Below, piece after piece: positions 26,444 to 34,108 of a stretch of DNA of 64,000 nucleotides (positions are counted from its first letter, which is position 1; each line of letters begins with the position of its first letter). The position numbers were made by a program, and so were the translations under genes. The DNA is from Thermanaerovibrio acidaminovorans DSM 6589 (GTDB lineage: Bacteria; Synergistota; Synergistia; Synergistales; Synergistaceae): contig NC_013522.1 of the NCBI RefSeq assembly GCF_000024905.1, positions 1 through 64,000 on the forward strand, given 5' to 3'. The notes under the pieces were generated by a model. It was not told the DNA's origin, did not search any database, and saw only the letters and a program-made list of their open reading frames with translations.

Positions 26444-26710
26444 TTGATTGTGGAGTCTCGAGCGGGCACGCTGGAGTCCTCGGACTGTCTGGTGTGCGTG
26501 TACCCGTCGGACCGAGTGGAGGTTCGCCTCAAGGGGGTCTGCGCCAGGATGTACCCGGAGCGGACCCGGGCGCTGGTGGAGGAGGGGCTATGCCGGATGG
26601 GCATAACCGGTGCGCTGGTGGAGATCCAGGACCAGGGGGCCATCCTTCCCACCCTCAGGGCCCGGCTTAAGACCGCCCTGAGCAGGGCCGTTGGGGGTGT
26701 AGAGGGATGA
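26444..26710 (+). CDS. citD: Citrate lyase acyl carrier protein (gamma subunit)
   Basis: CitD carries the phosphoribosyl-dephospho-CoA prosthetic group that shuttles acetyl and citryl groups in citrate lyase. The 88-residue protein has the attachment motif AGTLESSD at residues 7-14 (the Ser of GTLES is the attachment site in the family) and a C-terminal DQGAILPTLRARLKTAL matching the family pattern. I chose TTG at 26444, preceded by a G-rich ribosome site at about 26427-26436; GTG 26435 or ATG 26393 would extend it. It overlaps citE by 4 bases. citC, citX and citG, needed for activation, are not in the window. Confidence 0.88.
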   Translation: MIVESRAGTLESSDCLVCVYPSDRVEVRLKGVCARMYPERTRALVEEGLCRMGITGALVEIQDQGAILPTLRARLKTALSRAVGGVEG

Positions 26711-27585
26711 GGCCCGTGAGGTCCATGCTTTACGTGCCGGGTAACAGCCCGGGGATGCTGCAGCACTGCGCCACCTTCGGGGCGGACAGCGTGCTTCTGG
26801 ACCTGGAGGACGCGGTGGCCCTGTCGGAGAAGGACGCGGCCCGGGACCTGGTGTGCGAGATGCTCAAGGTGCTGGACTTCGGGTCCGTGGTGGTCACCGT
26901 TCGGGTGAACGGGGCGGACACGGAGTTCTTCCAGGAGGACCTTAGGGCGGTGGTTCCCTTGAGGCCCCACGCGGTGAGGATCCCCAAGTGCTCCTCCCCG
27001 GAGGACGTGATCCTGGCGGACCGCCTCATGGGCCGGATAGAGGAGGAGCATGGGTTGCCGGTGGGCAGCGTGAGGATCCACGCCATGCTGGAGACCGCCC
27101 GCGGGGTGGTGAACGCCCTTGAGATAGGTCGCAGTAGCCCCCGGGTGGAGGCGCTGACTCTGGGAGGTCAGGACCTGACGGCGGACATGGGGGTGAGCAA
27201 GACCCGGGAGGGCTGGGAGCTCTTCGTGGCCCGTAGCCAGGTGGCGCTGGCGGCCCGGAGCCTTGGCCTTCAGGCGCTGGACACGGTTTGGGCTGACGTG
27301 GATGACCACCAGGGGCTTTACGAGGAGGCCCGCCGGGTGGTGGGGCTTGGCTTCACTGGCAAGGCGGCCATCCACCCGAGCCAGATAGAGTGGATCCACC
27401 GGGCCTTCGTGCCGGAGTTGTCGGAGGTGGAGCGGGCCCGCCGGATAGTGGATGCCGCCTGTAGGGCCCATGCGGAGGGCAAGGGGGTTGTGTCCGTGGA
27501 CGGCCGGATGGTGGACGCGCCGGTGGTGAGGCGGGCGGAGAACACCCTTCGTCTCTGGGAGATGGGGGAGGTGGAAGGTCTGTGA
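26707..27585 (+). CDS. citE: Citrate lyase beta subunit (citryl-ACP lyase)
   Basis: It cleaves citryl-ACP to acetyl-ACP and oxaloacetate. The 292-residue protein begins MRPVRSMLYVPGNSP and has the HpcH/HpaI aldolase-type motifs LLDLEDAV near residues 30-37, VRIPK near 93, and LGGQDLTADMGV. The C-terminal part holds AAIHPSQIEWIH, standard for CitE. The ATG overlaps citD (ATGA) and the end overlaps citF (GTGA), so D, E and F should be translated together. Confidence 0.94.
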   Translation: MRPVRSMLYVPGNSPGMLQHCATFGADSVLLDLEDAVALSEKDAARDLVCEMLKVLDFGSVVVTVRVNGADTEFFQEDLRAVVPLRPHAVRIPKCSSPEDVILADRLMGRIEEEHGLPVGSVRIHAMLETARGVVNALEIGRSSPRVEALTLGGQDLTADMGVSKTREGWELFVARSQVALAARSLGLQALDTVWADVDDHQGLYEEARRVVGLGFTGKAAIHPSQIEWIHRAFVPELSEVERARRIVDAACRAHAEGKGVVSVDGRMVDAPVVRRAENTLRLWEMGEVEGL

Positions 27586-29138
27586 GGTTTGTGGAGAACG
27601 CCATAGGACGTCCGGTGCCCCTTGAGGTTCCCGGTTTCGGTGCCGTGATCCCCTATGGTGGTCCGTTCTGCCGCCTGGGAGAGGAGGTTCCCCGGGTGAG
27701 CCCCCCAATGAGGGGCTATCCGGCCCGGAGGGACAAGGTGACCCATGACGTGGAGGAGGCCATAAGGAGGTCCGGGCTGGAGAGCGGCATGACCGTGTCG
27801 TTCCACCATCATCTGAGGAACGGTGACGCGGTGATGTGCCGTGTGCTGGAGGCCTGCGAGAGGCTTGGTATAAGGGATCTTACGCTGGCGCCCAGCTCGC
27901 TGACCGACGCCCACGAGGAGGTGTCGGGTTTCGTCCGGCGCGGTGTGGTGAGGATGATCCACACCTCCGGCGTTAGGGGTGAGGTTGGTAAGGCCATAAG
28001 CCGGGGAGAGCTGGAGGTTCCGGTGGTGATCCACAGCCACGGCGGCCGGGCCCGGGCGATAGAGGAGGGAAGCATAAGGATAGACGTGGCGTTCCTTGGG
28101 GCCCCCAAGTGCGACCGGATGGGGAACTTTACCGGCATGCTGGGCAGGTCCGCGTGCGGGTCGCTGGGTTACGCCCAGCAGGACGCCCGCTACGCCCGTC
28201 ACGTGGTGGCGGTGACGGACGACCTTTCGGAGGATCCGCTTGGTGTGGTGTCGGTGCCCCAGTATCTGGTGGACCAGGTGCTGGTGGTGGACAGCCTTGG
28301 TGATCCCCGGAAGATAGCCACCGGTGCGGCCCGGATAACCCGCAACCCTGTGGACCTGAAGATTGCCCGGGACGCGTTTCGGCTGATCCTGGCGTCGGGA
28401 CTGATGGAGGACGGGGTGTCGTTTCAGGTGGGTGCTGGAGGGGCGAGCCTTGCGGTGGCCCGCTACGTGAGGGAGCACATGAGCGCCAAGGGTATCCGTG
28501 GCAGCTTCGGGTGTGGCGGTGTGACGGGTTACATGGCGCAGATGCTGGAGGAGGGTCTCTTCCGGGTCCTTTACGACGTTCAGAGCTTCGACGCGTCGGT
28601 GACGGGATCCATGTTGAGGAACCGGAACCACGTGGAGATAGACCAGTCGTGGTACGCGAACCCGCTGAACCGTGGTTGCGTGGTGAACCATTTGGACGTG
28701 GTGGTTCTTGCGGCGCTGGAGGTGGACGTGGATTTCAACGTGAACGTGCTGACCGGCCATGATGGTGTGTTGCGTGGTGCATCCGGTGGCCACTGCGACA
28801 CCGCGGCGGGGTCGAAGCTGTCGGTGGTGGTGCTTCCGTCGTTCCGGGGTGGAGTGCCGTCGATCCGGGAGCGGGTGGGATGTGTGGTGACCCCGGGGGA
28901 GACGGTGGACGCCATAGTGACCGAGCGGGGAGTGTGCGTGAACCCCCGTTGTGTGGATCTTGCGGAGTCCGCCAGGCGGATGGGCCTTTGCGTGAAGGAC
29001 ATAAGGGAGCTGAAGGAGGAGGTGGAGAGGCTGACCGGAGTTCCCCGGGAGGTTGAGGAGGACAGGAGCCGGGTGGTGGCGCTGGTGGAGTACCGGGACG
29101 GGAGCGTGATAGACACCGTTTTCCGGGTGGATTGCTGA
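27582..29138 (+). CDS. citF: Citrate lyase alpha subunit (citrate:acetyl-ACP transferase)
   Basis: CitF exchanges the acetyl group on the carrier protein for citrate. The 518-residue protein is of family length and starts with GTG overlapping citE. It shows the CitF N-terminus (FVENAIGRPVP) and the conserved stretch GGHCDTAAGSKLSVVVLP, with VFLG-type CoA-transferase architecture throughout. Together with CitD and CitE it forms the lyase that converts citrate to acetate and oxaloacetate. The operon appears to end 33-56 bases later at a GC-rich hairpin. Confidence 0.94.
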   Translation: MRFVENAIGRPVPLEVPGFGAVIPYGGPFCRLGEEVPRVSPPMRGYPARRDKVTHDVEEAIRRSGLESGMTVSFHHHLRNGDAVMCRVLEACERLGIRDLTLAPSSLTDAHEEVSGFVRRGVVRMIHTSGVRGEVGKAISRGELEVPVVIHSHGGRARAIEEGSIRIDVAFLGAPKCDRMGNFTGMLGRSACGSLGYAQQDARYARHVVAVTDDLSEDPLGVVSVPQYLVDQVLVVDSLGDPRKIATGAARITRNPVDLKIARDAFRLILASGLMEDGVSFQVGAGGASLAVARYVREHMSAKGIRGSFGCGGVTGYMAQMLEEGLFRVLYDVQSFDASVTGSMLRNRNHVEIDQSWYANPLNRGCVVNHLDVVVLAALEVDVDFNVNVLTGHDGVLRGASGGHCDTAAGSKLSVVVLPSFRGGVPSIRERVGCVVTPGETVDAIVTERGVCVNPRCVDLAESARRMGLCVKDIRELKEEVERLTGVPREVEEDRSRVVALVEYRDGSVIDTVFRVDC

Positions 29139-29170
29139 GCCGGGTGTGATCGTCGAGTTGGATGTGGCGC

Positions 29171-29194
29171 GGCGGCCCCGTAAATGGGGCCGCC
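29171..29194 (+). terminator. Hairpin closing the citrate operon
   Basis: GGCGGCCCC (29171-29179) and GGGGCCGCC (29186-29194) form a perfect 9-bp stem with a six-base loop. The following bases are GGCTTACG rather than a T-run, and a second weaker GGGCCCTTTT motif follows. It lies between convergent genes and could serve both. Confidence 0.6.
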
Positions 29195-29217
29195 GGCTTA
29201 CGTGGGCCCTTTTAGGG

Positions 29218-29685
29218 TCAAGGATCGCACTTGTCCAGGTCCAGCCTGGGGACCGGGCGGGAGACCCCCAATTGGGACAGTTTCCTTAGGCCATGGTCGT
29301 TGGATCTAATGTGTACCCCATCGGTGGCGATCCAGTAGATTCGGTGCTTCATCCCCCAGAGCTCTTTGGCGTTCGTCTCGGCCCACTTTTTGAGCCATTG
29401 GGCCTTCTTGACGATCTGGCTTACCTCGCTGGTGTGGGCCGGGTGGACCTCCACGAAGAAGGCCTTATCCTCTTTGTTGTTTTCATATCCTATCACGTAG
29501 TCCCACCGGCTATCCTGGGGCATCTGGTCCTTCAGGTCCTTGTCCAGGTCCACGCTGCCCAGGATCATACGGCTGTCCTTGCAGGTGACCTTGCTGGAGT
29601 TGTTCCCCAGGGCCTTGAGCCCCCGTTGCATCCTAAGGCCCCCCACCGCCTGGAGGGCCCTCTCGAATTTGCTGGGACCGGTCAC
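29218..29685 (-). CDS. Small nuclease-like partner of an ATPase (family not recognised)
   Basis: A 155-residue protein starting GTG at 29685, overlapping the ATPase stop by 4 bases (GTGA) behind a strong GAGAGGGGGG. I do not recognise the family. The core RWDYVIGYENN (60-70) followed by KAFFVEVHPAH (74-84) has the shape of a PD-(D/E)xK nuclease strand: Asp 62, then Glu 79-x-His 81 in place of E-x-K. A Lys-rich helix follows (IVKKAQWLKKW, 91-101). With the ATPase it resembles two-gene ATPase/effector defence modules. Nuclease function is inferred from this motif and the gene pairing. Confidence 0.6.
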   Translation of the reverse strand: MTGPSKFERALQAVGGLRMQRGLKALGNNSSKVTCKDSRMILGSVDLDKDLKDQMPQDSRWDYVIGYENNKEDKAFFVEVHPAHTSEVSQIVKKAQWLKKWAETNAKELWGMKHRIYWIATDGVHIRSNDHGLRKLSQLGVSRPVPRLDLDKCDP

Positions 29686-30878
29686 CGGATGGCCCCCCTC
29701 TCCGCCTTGGCCACCGTCTCGGAGATCCCGCAGCTGTAGGATACGATCCCCCCCCATCCGGATATGTCCGGGTCGTCGCTGGAGGGGTCCAGGGTGGATA
29801 TGTCCTTGACATGCACCAGGTGGTCCTTCCCTTGCCCCAGCTGGAACCCGTAGACCTGGATCTTCTTTTCCAGGAGACTGTCCACCATGTCCTTCACGTC
29901 CCCCCGGGCGGTTTTTAGCCCCATCATCTCCGATATGAGCTTCACCTTGTTGCTCCTGTCCCTGGCGTTGTATTTGGACAGGATCCTGGCATTTATCTCC
30001 CTGATGGCCCACAGGGCCTCCAGCACGCTGGGGGAGTGGGTGGAGATGACCACCCGGTAGCCCCTGTGCAGCATGTCGAACACCAGGGGGAGGACGGAGG
30101 AGAAGATGGCCCGGGGGTGAAGCCCCATCTCGGGCTCCTCGATCACCACCCACTGGATGTTGTCGTCCTTGGTTTTCTTAGAGGAGGGGAGCAGCCGGTA
30201 GCAGCTCATCAGGAAGGGGAAGAACTCCCTCTGTCCGGTCGACCAGGCGGTGTAGGATACTCCGTAGTTATCCCTCCCTCCCCCCACCTTGAGGACCACC
30301 TGTCTCTGCATTGACAGGTCCCCCATGGAGACCTTGGCCCCGTGGAAGACCCCCCAGTCGATCTGCTTCCGCATGGGGCCCTTGAGCTTCCACTTGGTGG
30401 GGAAGATGTTATCTCGGGAGGAGATGTTATCCATGTGGGTTCGGAGGGCTTCGCTGAAGTTCTTGAGCACGAAAGGGTCCGTGGAGCGGTAGGCCCTGTA
30501 TGGCTGGGGCCAGCCGGCGGGCATGGATATGGCCCTCTGGGCGGGGATGTAGAACAGGGCCTCCTGGGTGGGGTGACCCTTCGGTTCGGAAGCCAGGTCC
30601 ACCGGTTCCCCCTGGAGCAGCATCTGGCTCGATTCATTCCAGCTGCGCCCCATGCCCAGCCCCAGGTAGGCGTCCAGCAGGGCCCTTGGGTTGCCCCTTT
30701 GCCAGTCCTGGCCGAAACTGGCCATGGTGTCCTCCACGTAGGCCCTGTCGATGGCCAGCTTGAACAGCTGGAGTAACACGCTCTTGCCCGCCCCCTGGGG
30801 GCCCACCAGAACGGTGAGGTCCCCGAACCGCATATCCGCCTGGGCGATCTGTGCCACGTTCCTGACCTGAAACTCCAT
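29682..30878 (-). CDS. AAA/ABC-type ATPase of a two-gene module
   Basis: A 398-residue SMC/OLD-like ATPase without a membrane segment. It has Walker A GPQGAGKS at 26-33, an ABC-signature-like WSTGQREFF at 212-220, Walker B WVVIEEPEMGLHP at 243-255 and the switch STHSPS near 279-284. This is the ATPase-core layout of AAA_15/AAA_21 proteins such as those in PARIS, Septu, AbiL and OLD systems. No TOPRIM or coiled-coil insert is evident. The ATG has GGGGGTTGAC in front. It forms an overlapping pair with the small nuclease-like gene and stands alone among metabolic genes. Confidence 0.8.
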   Translation of the reverse strand: MEFQVRNVAQIAQADMRFGDLTVLVGPQGAGKSVLLQLFKLAIDRAYVEDTMASFGQDWQRGNPRALLDAYLGLGMGRSWNESSQMLLQGEPVDLASEPKGHPTQEALFYIPAQRAISMPAGWPQPYRAYRSTDPFVLKNFSEALRTHMDNISSRDNIFPTKWKLKGPMRKQIDWGVFHGAKVSMGDLSMQRQVVLKVGGGRDNYGVSYTAWSTGQREFFPFLMSCYRLLPSSKKTKDDNIQWVVIEEPEMGLHPRAIFSSVLPLVFDMLHRGYRVVISTHSPSVLEALWAIREINARILSKYNARDRSNKVKLISEMMGLKTARGDVKDMVDSLLEKKIQVYGFQLGQGKDHLVHVKDISTLDPSSDDPDISGWGGIVSYSCGISETVAKAERGAIR

Positions 30879-30913
30879 GAGTCAACCCCCAAATTTTGGT
30901 CGAATACCAGGCT

Positions 30914-30919
30914 ATTATA
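30914..30919 (-). promoter_or_regulatory. -10 box of the ATPase/nuclease-like pair
   Basis: TATAAT on the minus strand, 36 bases before the ATPase ATG, within the small palindrome GGCTATAATAGCC. No clear -35 box lies upstream, because the preceding hairpin occupies that space. The palindrome over the -10 box might be an operator. Confidence 0.5.
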
Positions 30920-30927
30920 GCCGACAA

Positions 30928-30960
30928 GGGCCCCCAGGGTGATGAGGACTCGGGGGGCCC
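30928..30960 (-). terminator. Hairpin downstream of the M20 peptidase gene
   Basis: GGGCCCCC (30928-30935) and GGGGGCCC (30953-30960) can form an 8-bp stem downstream of the peptidase stop. In the minus direction it is followed by TTGTCGGC, a poor T-run, so it is a weak terminator at best. Confidence 0.45.
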
Positions 30961-30980
30961 GTCCTTGGGGCCTTGGGGGC

Positions 30981-32099
30981 CTAGGCGCCGGCGAAGGAGC
31001 GGATTATCTCCAGCACCATCCGGGCGGAGGTCTCCAGGTCCTTCACGTGGATGTGCTCCTCCAGGGTGTGGACCTTCCTCATGCCAACCCCCAGGTTAAC
31101 CGAGGGGATCCCCTTGGAGTTGAGCACGTTGGTGTCGCTGCCGCCGCCGGTGGAGGTGGTGGTGGGGGTCACCCCCATGCGCTCCAGGGCCCTCTTCACC
31201 ATGGCCACCGTGGGGTGTTGGTCGTCCAGCCGGAAGGGGGGGTACGCCCGGGTGACGGTCACCTCTGCGGAGCCCCCGAAGTGGGAGGCCGCCTCCTCCA
31301 GGCATTGAACCATGTGGCGGCTCTGGCGGTCCAGCTTCTCCTGGTCCAGGCTTCGGGCCTCGGCCCTTATGGTAACCTCGGGGGTGACGATGTTGGTGGC
31401 CCCGCCCCCCATGATGTAGCCCACGTTGGCGGTGGTCTCCGGGTCTATCCTCAGCAGGTTCATCCGGTCGATGGCCCGGGCAGCGATCATGATGGCGCTT
31501 ACGCCTTCCTCCGGCGCCACCCCCGCGTGGGCGCTGCGTCCCCGGATCACCGCGTCTATCTTGTCCTGGGCGGGGCCGGAGGTGATGATCTGTCCCACAT
31601 CCCCGCCGCTGTCCAGCACGTAGCCGTGCTTAGCCCTGAGGGCGGATGTGTCCAGGTTGAAGGCCCCCTTGAGGCCCCCCTCCTCCCATATGGAGAAGAC
31701 CACCTCCACGTCACCGTGGGGGATGGAGTTCTCCTTGAGGACCCGCAGGGCCTCCAGGATGGCGGTGATGCCCCCCTTGTCGTCCGCCCCGAGTACGCTG
31801 GTGCCGTCGCTGTAGACCGTGTCGTTCTTGACGATGGGGTTGATGGCGTCGCAGGGGGTGACGGTGTCCATGTGGGCGCTGAATAGGATGGTTGGGGCCT
31901 CCACGGTGCCCTTGAGGCGGCCTATCACGTTCCCCGTCTGGCCCCCCACCTTGTCGCCCGCATCGTCCACGGTGACCTGAAGCCCCATCTGGGCGAGCTT
32001 GGCCACCAAGAGGTCCGCCATGGCCTTCTCCCTTCCAGAGGGGCTAGGTATGCGCACCAGCTCCAGGAACTCCTCCAGCAGCCTTTCCCGGTTTATCAA
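30981..32099 (-). CDS. M20 family peptidase, PepT-like
   Basis: A zinc exopeptidase of 372 residues that would hydrolyse small peptides or N-acyl amino acids in the cytoplasm. Metal ligands are visible in FSAHMDTV (His, Asp), LGADDKGG (bridging Asp) and SIWEEGG (catalytic Glu plus ligand Glu). The C-terminus carries GVGMRKVHTLEEHIHV, with the last His ligand. Length and motif wording are closest to the PepT-like tripeptidase group. The gene follows an AbgT transporter on the same strand, so transporter and hydrolase may handle the same peptide-like substrate. Confidence 0.88.
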   Translation of the reverse strand: MINRERLLEEFLELVRIPSPSGREKAMADLLVAKLAQMGLQVTVDDAGDKVGGQTGNVIGRLKGTVEAPTILFSAHMDTVTPCDAINPIVKNDTVYSDGTSVLGADDKGGITAILEALRVLKENSIPHGDVEVVFSIWEEGGLKGAFNLDTSALRAKHGYVLDSGGDVGQIITSGPAQDKIDAVIRGRSAHAGVAPEEGVSAIMIAARAIDRMNLLRIDPETTANVGYIMGGGATNIVTPEVTIRAEARSLDQEKLDRQSRHMVQCLEEAASHFGGSAEVTVTRAYPPFRLDDQHPTVAMVKRALERMGVTPTTTSTGGGSDTNVLNSKGIPSVNLGVGMRKVHTLEEHIHVKDLETSARMVLEIIRSFAGA

Positions 32100-32124
32100 G
32101 TCGAGTCGCCTCCTTCTAACGTTA

Positions 32125-32146
32125 GAGGGGGCCTTTGGGCCCCCTC
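32125..32146 (-). terminator. Hairpin between the AbgT gene and the M20 peptidase gene
   Basis: GAGGGGGCC (32125-32133) and GGCCCCCTC (32138-32146) form a perfect 9-bp stem with a TTTG loop in the short gap between the two genes. There is no T-run on the minus strand, so it is more likely an mRNA processing or attenuation site. Confidence 0.5.
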
Positions 32147-32159
32147 GGGACTTCTTGGA

Positions 32160-33698
32160 TTATAGCCTTATGAACGCTCCGGGTCCTATGGGGAGTCCCA
32201 GCAGGAACCAGATGACCAGCAGGGCGGTCCAGCCCACCAGAAAGGCCAGGGAGTAGGGGAGCATCATGGATATGAGGGTCCCCATGCCGATGTCCTTCCG
32301 GTACTTCTGGGCGAAGGCCACGATGACCGCGAAGTAGGACATGAGGGGGGTGATTATGTTGGTGCAGGAGTCCCCGATACGGTAGACCAGCTGGGTGAAA
32401 GCGGGGGTGTAGCCCAGGGCCATGAACATGGGGACGAAGACCGGGGCCATTATGGCCCACTTGGCGGAGGCGCTTCCGATGAAGAGGTTAATGAAGGCCG
32501 CCACCAGGACGAATCCGATTATTAGGCTGACGCCGGTCATGCCCGTGGCCTTGAGGAGCTCCGCCCCCTTGACCGCCAGGATTATGCCCAGGTTGGACCA
32601 GCCGAAGTAGGCCACGAACTGGGCGGCGAAGAAGGCCAGGACCAGGTAGCTGCCCATGGTGGACATGCCCTTGCCCATGATGTTGGCCACGTGCTTGTCG
32701 TTCTTCACCGAGCCGGTGGCGATGCCGTAGAAGACCCCGGGGATGAGGAACGAGGCGGCGATGAGGGGCACCAGGCCCATCATGAATGGGGTGTGTCCCA
32801 GGATCTTGCCCTCGTCATCCCGGAGGATGCCGTTTGAGGGGGCCACCAGGACGGCCACGATGGCCACGAAGATAAGCAGGCTCAGCCCCGCCCAGCGGAG
32901 GCCCTTGCGCTCCTGGTCGGTGATGGTGGATATGTCGTGGTCATCGTGATCTCCCCCGTGGTACTCTCCCAGCCGAGGCTCCACCACCTTCTCGGTGATG
33001 ACGGTGCCTATGATGGAGAGGACGAAGGTGGAGGCCGCCATGAAGAAGTAGTTATCCGTGGGGTTCACGATGTAGCCCGGCTGGAAGATGTTGGCCGCCG
33101 CCTGGCTTATGCCCGAGAGGAGGGGGTCCAGGGTGCCCACCAGAAGGTTGGCGCTGAAGCCCCCGGAGACGCCGGCGAAGGCGGCGGCCAGTCCCGCCAG
33201 GGGATGCCGCTTGAAGCCCATGAATACTATGGCCCCCAGGGGAACCAGCACCACGTAGCCCGCGTCGGAGGCTATGTTGGACATGACCCCCGCGAAGACC
33301 ACCACGAAGGTGATGAGCCTCTTGGGGGTGCTGAGCACCAGCTTCTTGAGGCACGCCTGGATGAGCCCCGTGCCCTCCGCCACCGCCACTCCCAGCATGG
33401 CCACCAACACGGTGCCCAACGGGGCGAAGCCGGTGAAGTTGGTCACCGCCTCGGAGACGATCCGGCGGATCCCTTCCTTATTGGTGAGGCTGACCGCCTC
33501 CACGGTGACCTGCTCCGCCACCCCCTTGGCGATCCTCTCGTAGGTGACCTTGAGTCCCATGGATCCCGCTATGCCGGATATGATGATTATGGCCACCCCA
33601 AGGATGAGGAACAGGGTTGCCGGGTGGGGTAACTTGTTGCCCCCCTTCTCCACCAGGTCCAGGAACCGGTTGAACAGCCCTCGTCGCTTCTGACTCAA
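32160..33698 (-). CDS. AbgT family transporter
   Basis: An inner-membrane protein of 512 residues with about 11-13 hydrophobic segments. The AbgT family includes p-aminobenzoyl-glutamate importers and sulfonamide exporters. Family landmarks include the N-terminal NKLPHPATLFLIL, the loop KRLITFVVVFAGVMSNIASDAGYVV, ISGGFSANL-like text (reads VSGGFSANLL) and the C-terminal region with two-fold hairpin FAQKYRKDIGMGTLISMMLPYS. The start is TTG with GGAGGG 7 bases upstream. A peptidase gene follows downstream, consistent with uptake and cleavage of an acyl-glutamate or dipeptide. Confidence 0.9.
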   Translation of the reverse strand: MSQKRRGLFNRFLDLVEKGGNKLPHPATLFLILGVAIIIISGIAGSMGLKVTYERIAKGVAEQVTVEAVSLTNKEGIRRIVSEAVTNFTGFAPLGTVLVAMLGVAVAEGTGLIQACLKKLVLSTPKRLITFVVVFAGVMSNIASDAGYVVLVPLGAIVFMGFKRHPLAGLAAAFAGVSGGFSANLLVGTLDPLLSGISQAAANIFQPGYIVNPTDNYFFMAASTFVLSIIGTVITEKVVEPRLGEYHGGDHDDHDISTITDQERKGLRWAGLSLLIFVAIVAVLVAPSNGILRDDEGKILGHTPFMMGLVPLIAASFLIPGVFYGIATGSVKNDKHVANIMGKGMSTMGSYLVLAFFAAQFVAYFGWSNLGIILAVKGAELLKATGMTGVSLIIGFVLVAAFINLFIGSASAKWAIMAPVFVPMFMALGYTPAFTQLVYRIGDSCTNIITPLMSYFAVIVAFAQKYRKDIGMGTLISMMLPYSLAFLVGWTALLVIWFLLGLPIGPGAFIRL

Positions 33699-33972
33699 AA
33701 TGCATCCCTCCGTTTGGTTTATGATGATGAAGATGAAGCGCCCCTTGGTGGGGGTTCATTGCCATGCGGCCTTGGTTCGAACCATCACCTCACTTAAGAA
33801 ACACAATTCAAATTCGGGATATTTTTCCAGATTTTGCGTCGCAACGGAAGGATACCATGAAAACCGATCTTCAAAAGGCACGGATATTACTTTTTCTTTT
33901 CTGGCTATTATGCGGGAGTTCTGGTAAGATCTGGATCGGTAGCCGGGCCCGCCGCGGCGAATCATGGGGGGG

Positions 33973-34001
33973 TTGCCCTTCAATCCCGAATGGTGTAAAC
34001 T
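33973..34001 (+). promoter_or_regulatory. Probable promoter of rocD, in a 410-base divergent spacer
   Basis: TTGCCC (33973-33978), 17 bases, TAAACT (33996-34001). It lies about 107 bases before the rocD start, leaving a leader that contains several in-frame codons but no recognised gene or riboswitch. The rest of the 33699-34108 spacer between the divergent abgT and rocD genes shows only AT-rich tracts (about 33800-33910), which probably hold the abgT promoter. Confidence 0.5.
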
Positions 34002-34108
34002 TTCGAAAGAAAATAGTTCAATGCCCCGCCGCGGATCTCGCATGGAAGGCCCAGTCGACGGAGGACGGTCCCAACCTGGCGAGGCTACAAAAAAGGAGGA
34101 GAGGCCGG

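Noticed and set aside
25705-27708. A 667-codon minus-strand open frame across icd, citD and citE
   Set aside because: Antisense to well-supported genes, low-complexity composition, no motifs.
33764-34108. N-terminal extension of rocD by 115 codons
   Set aside because: The sequence has no aminotransferase resemblance, while a strong AAAAGGAGG precedes ATG 34109. It is treated as leader and spacer.
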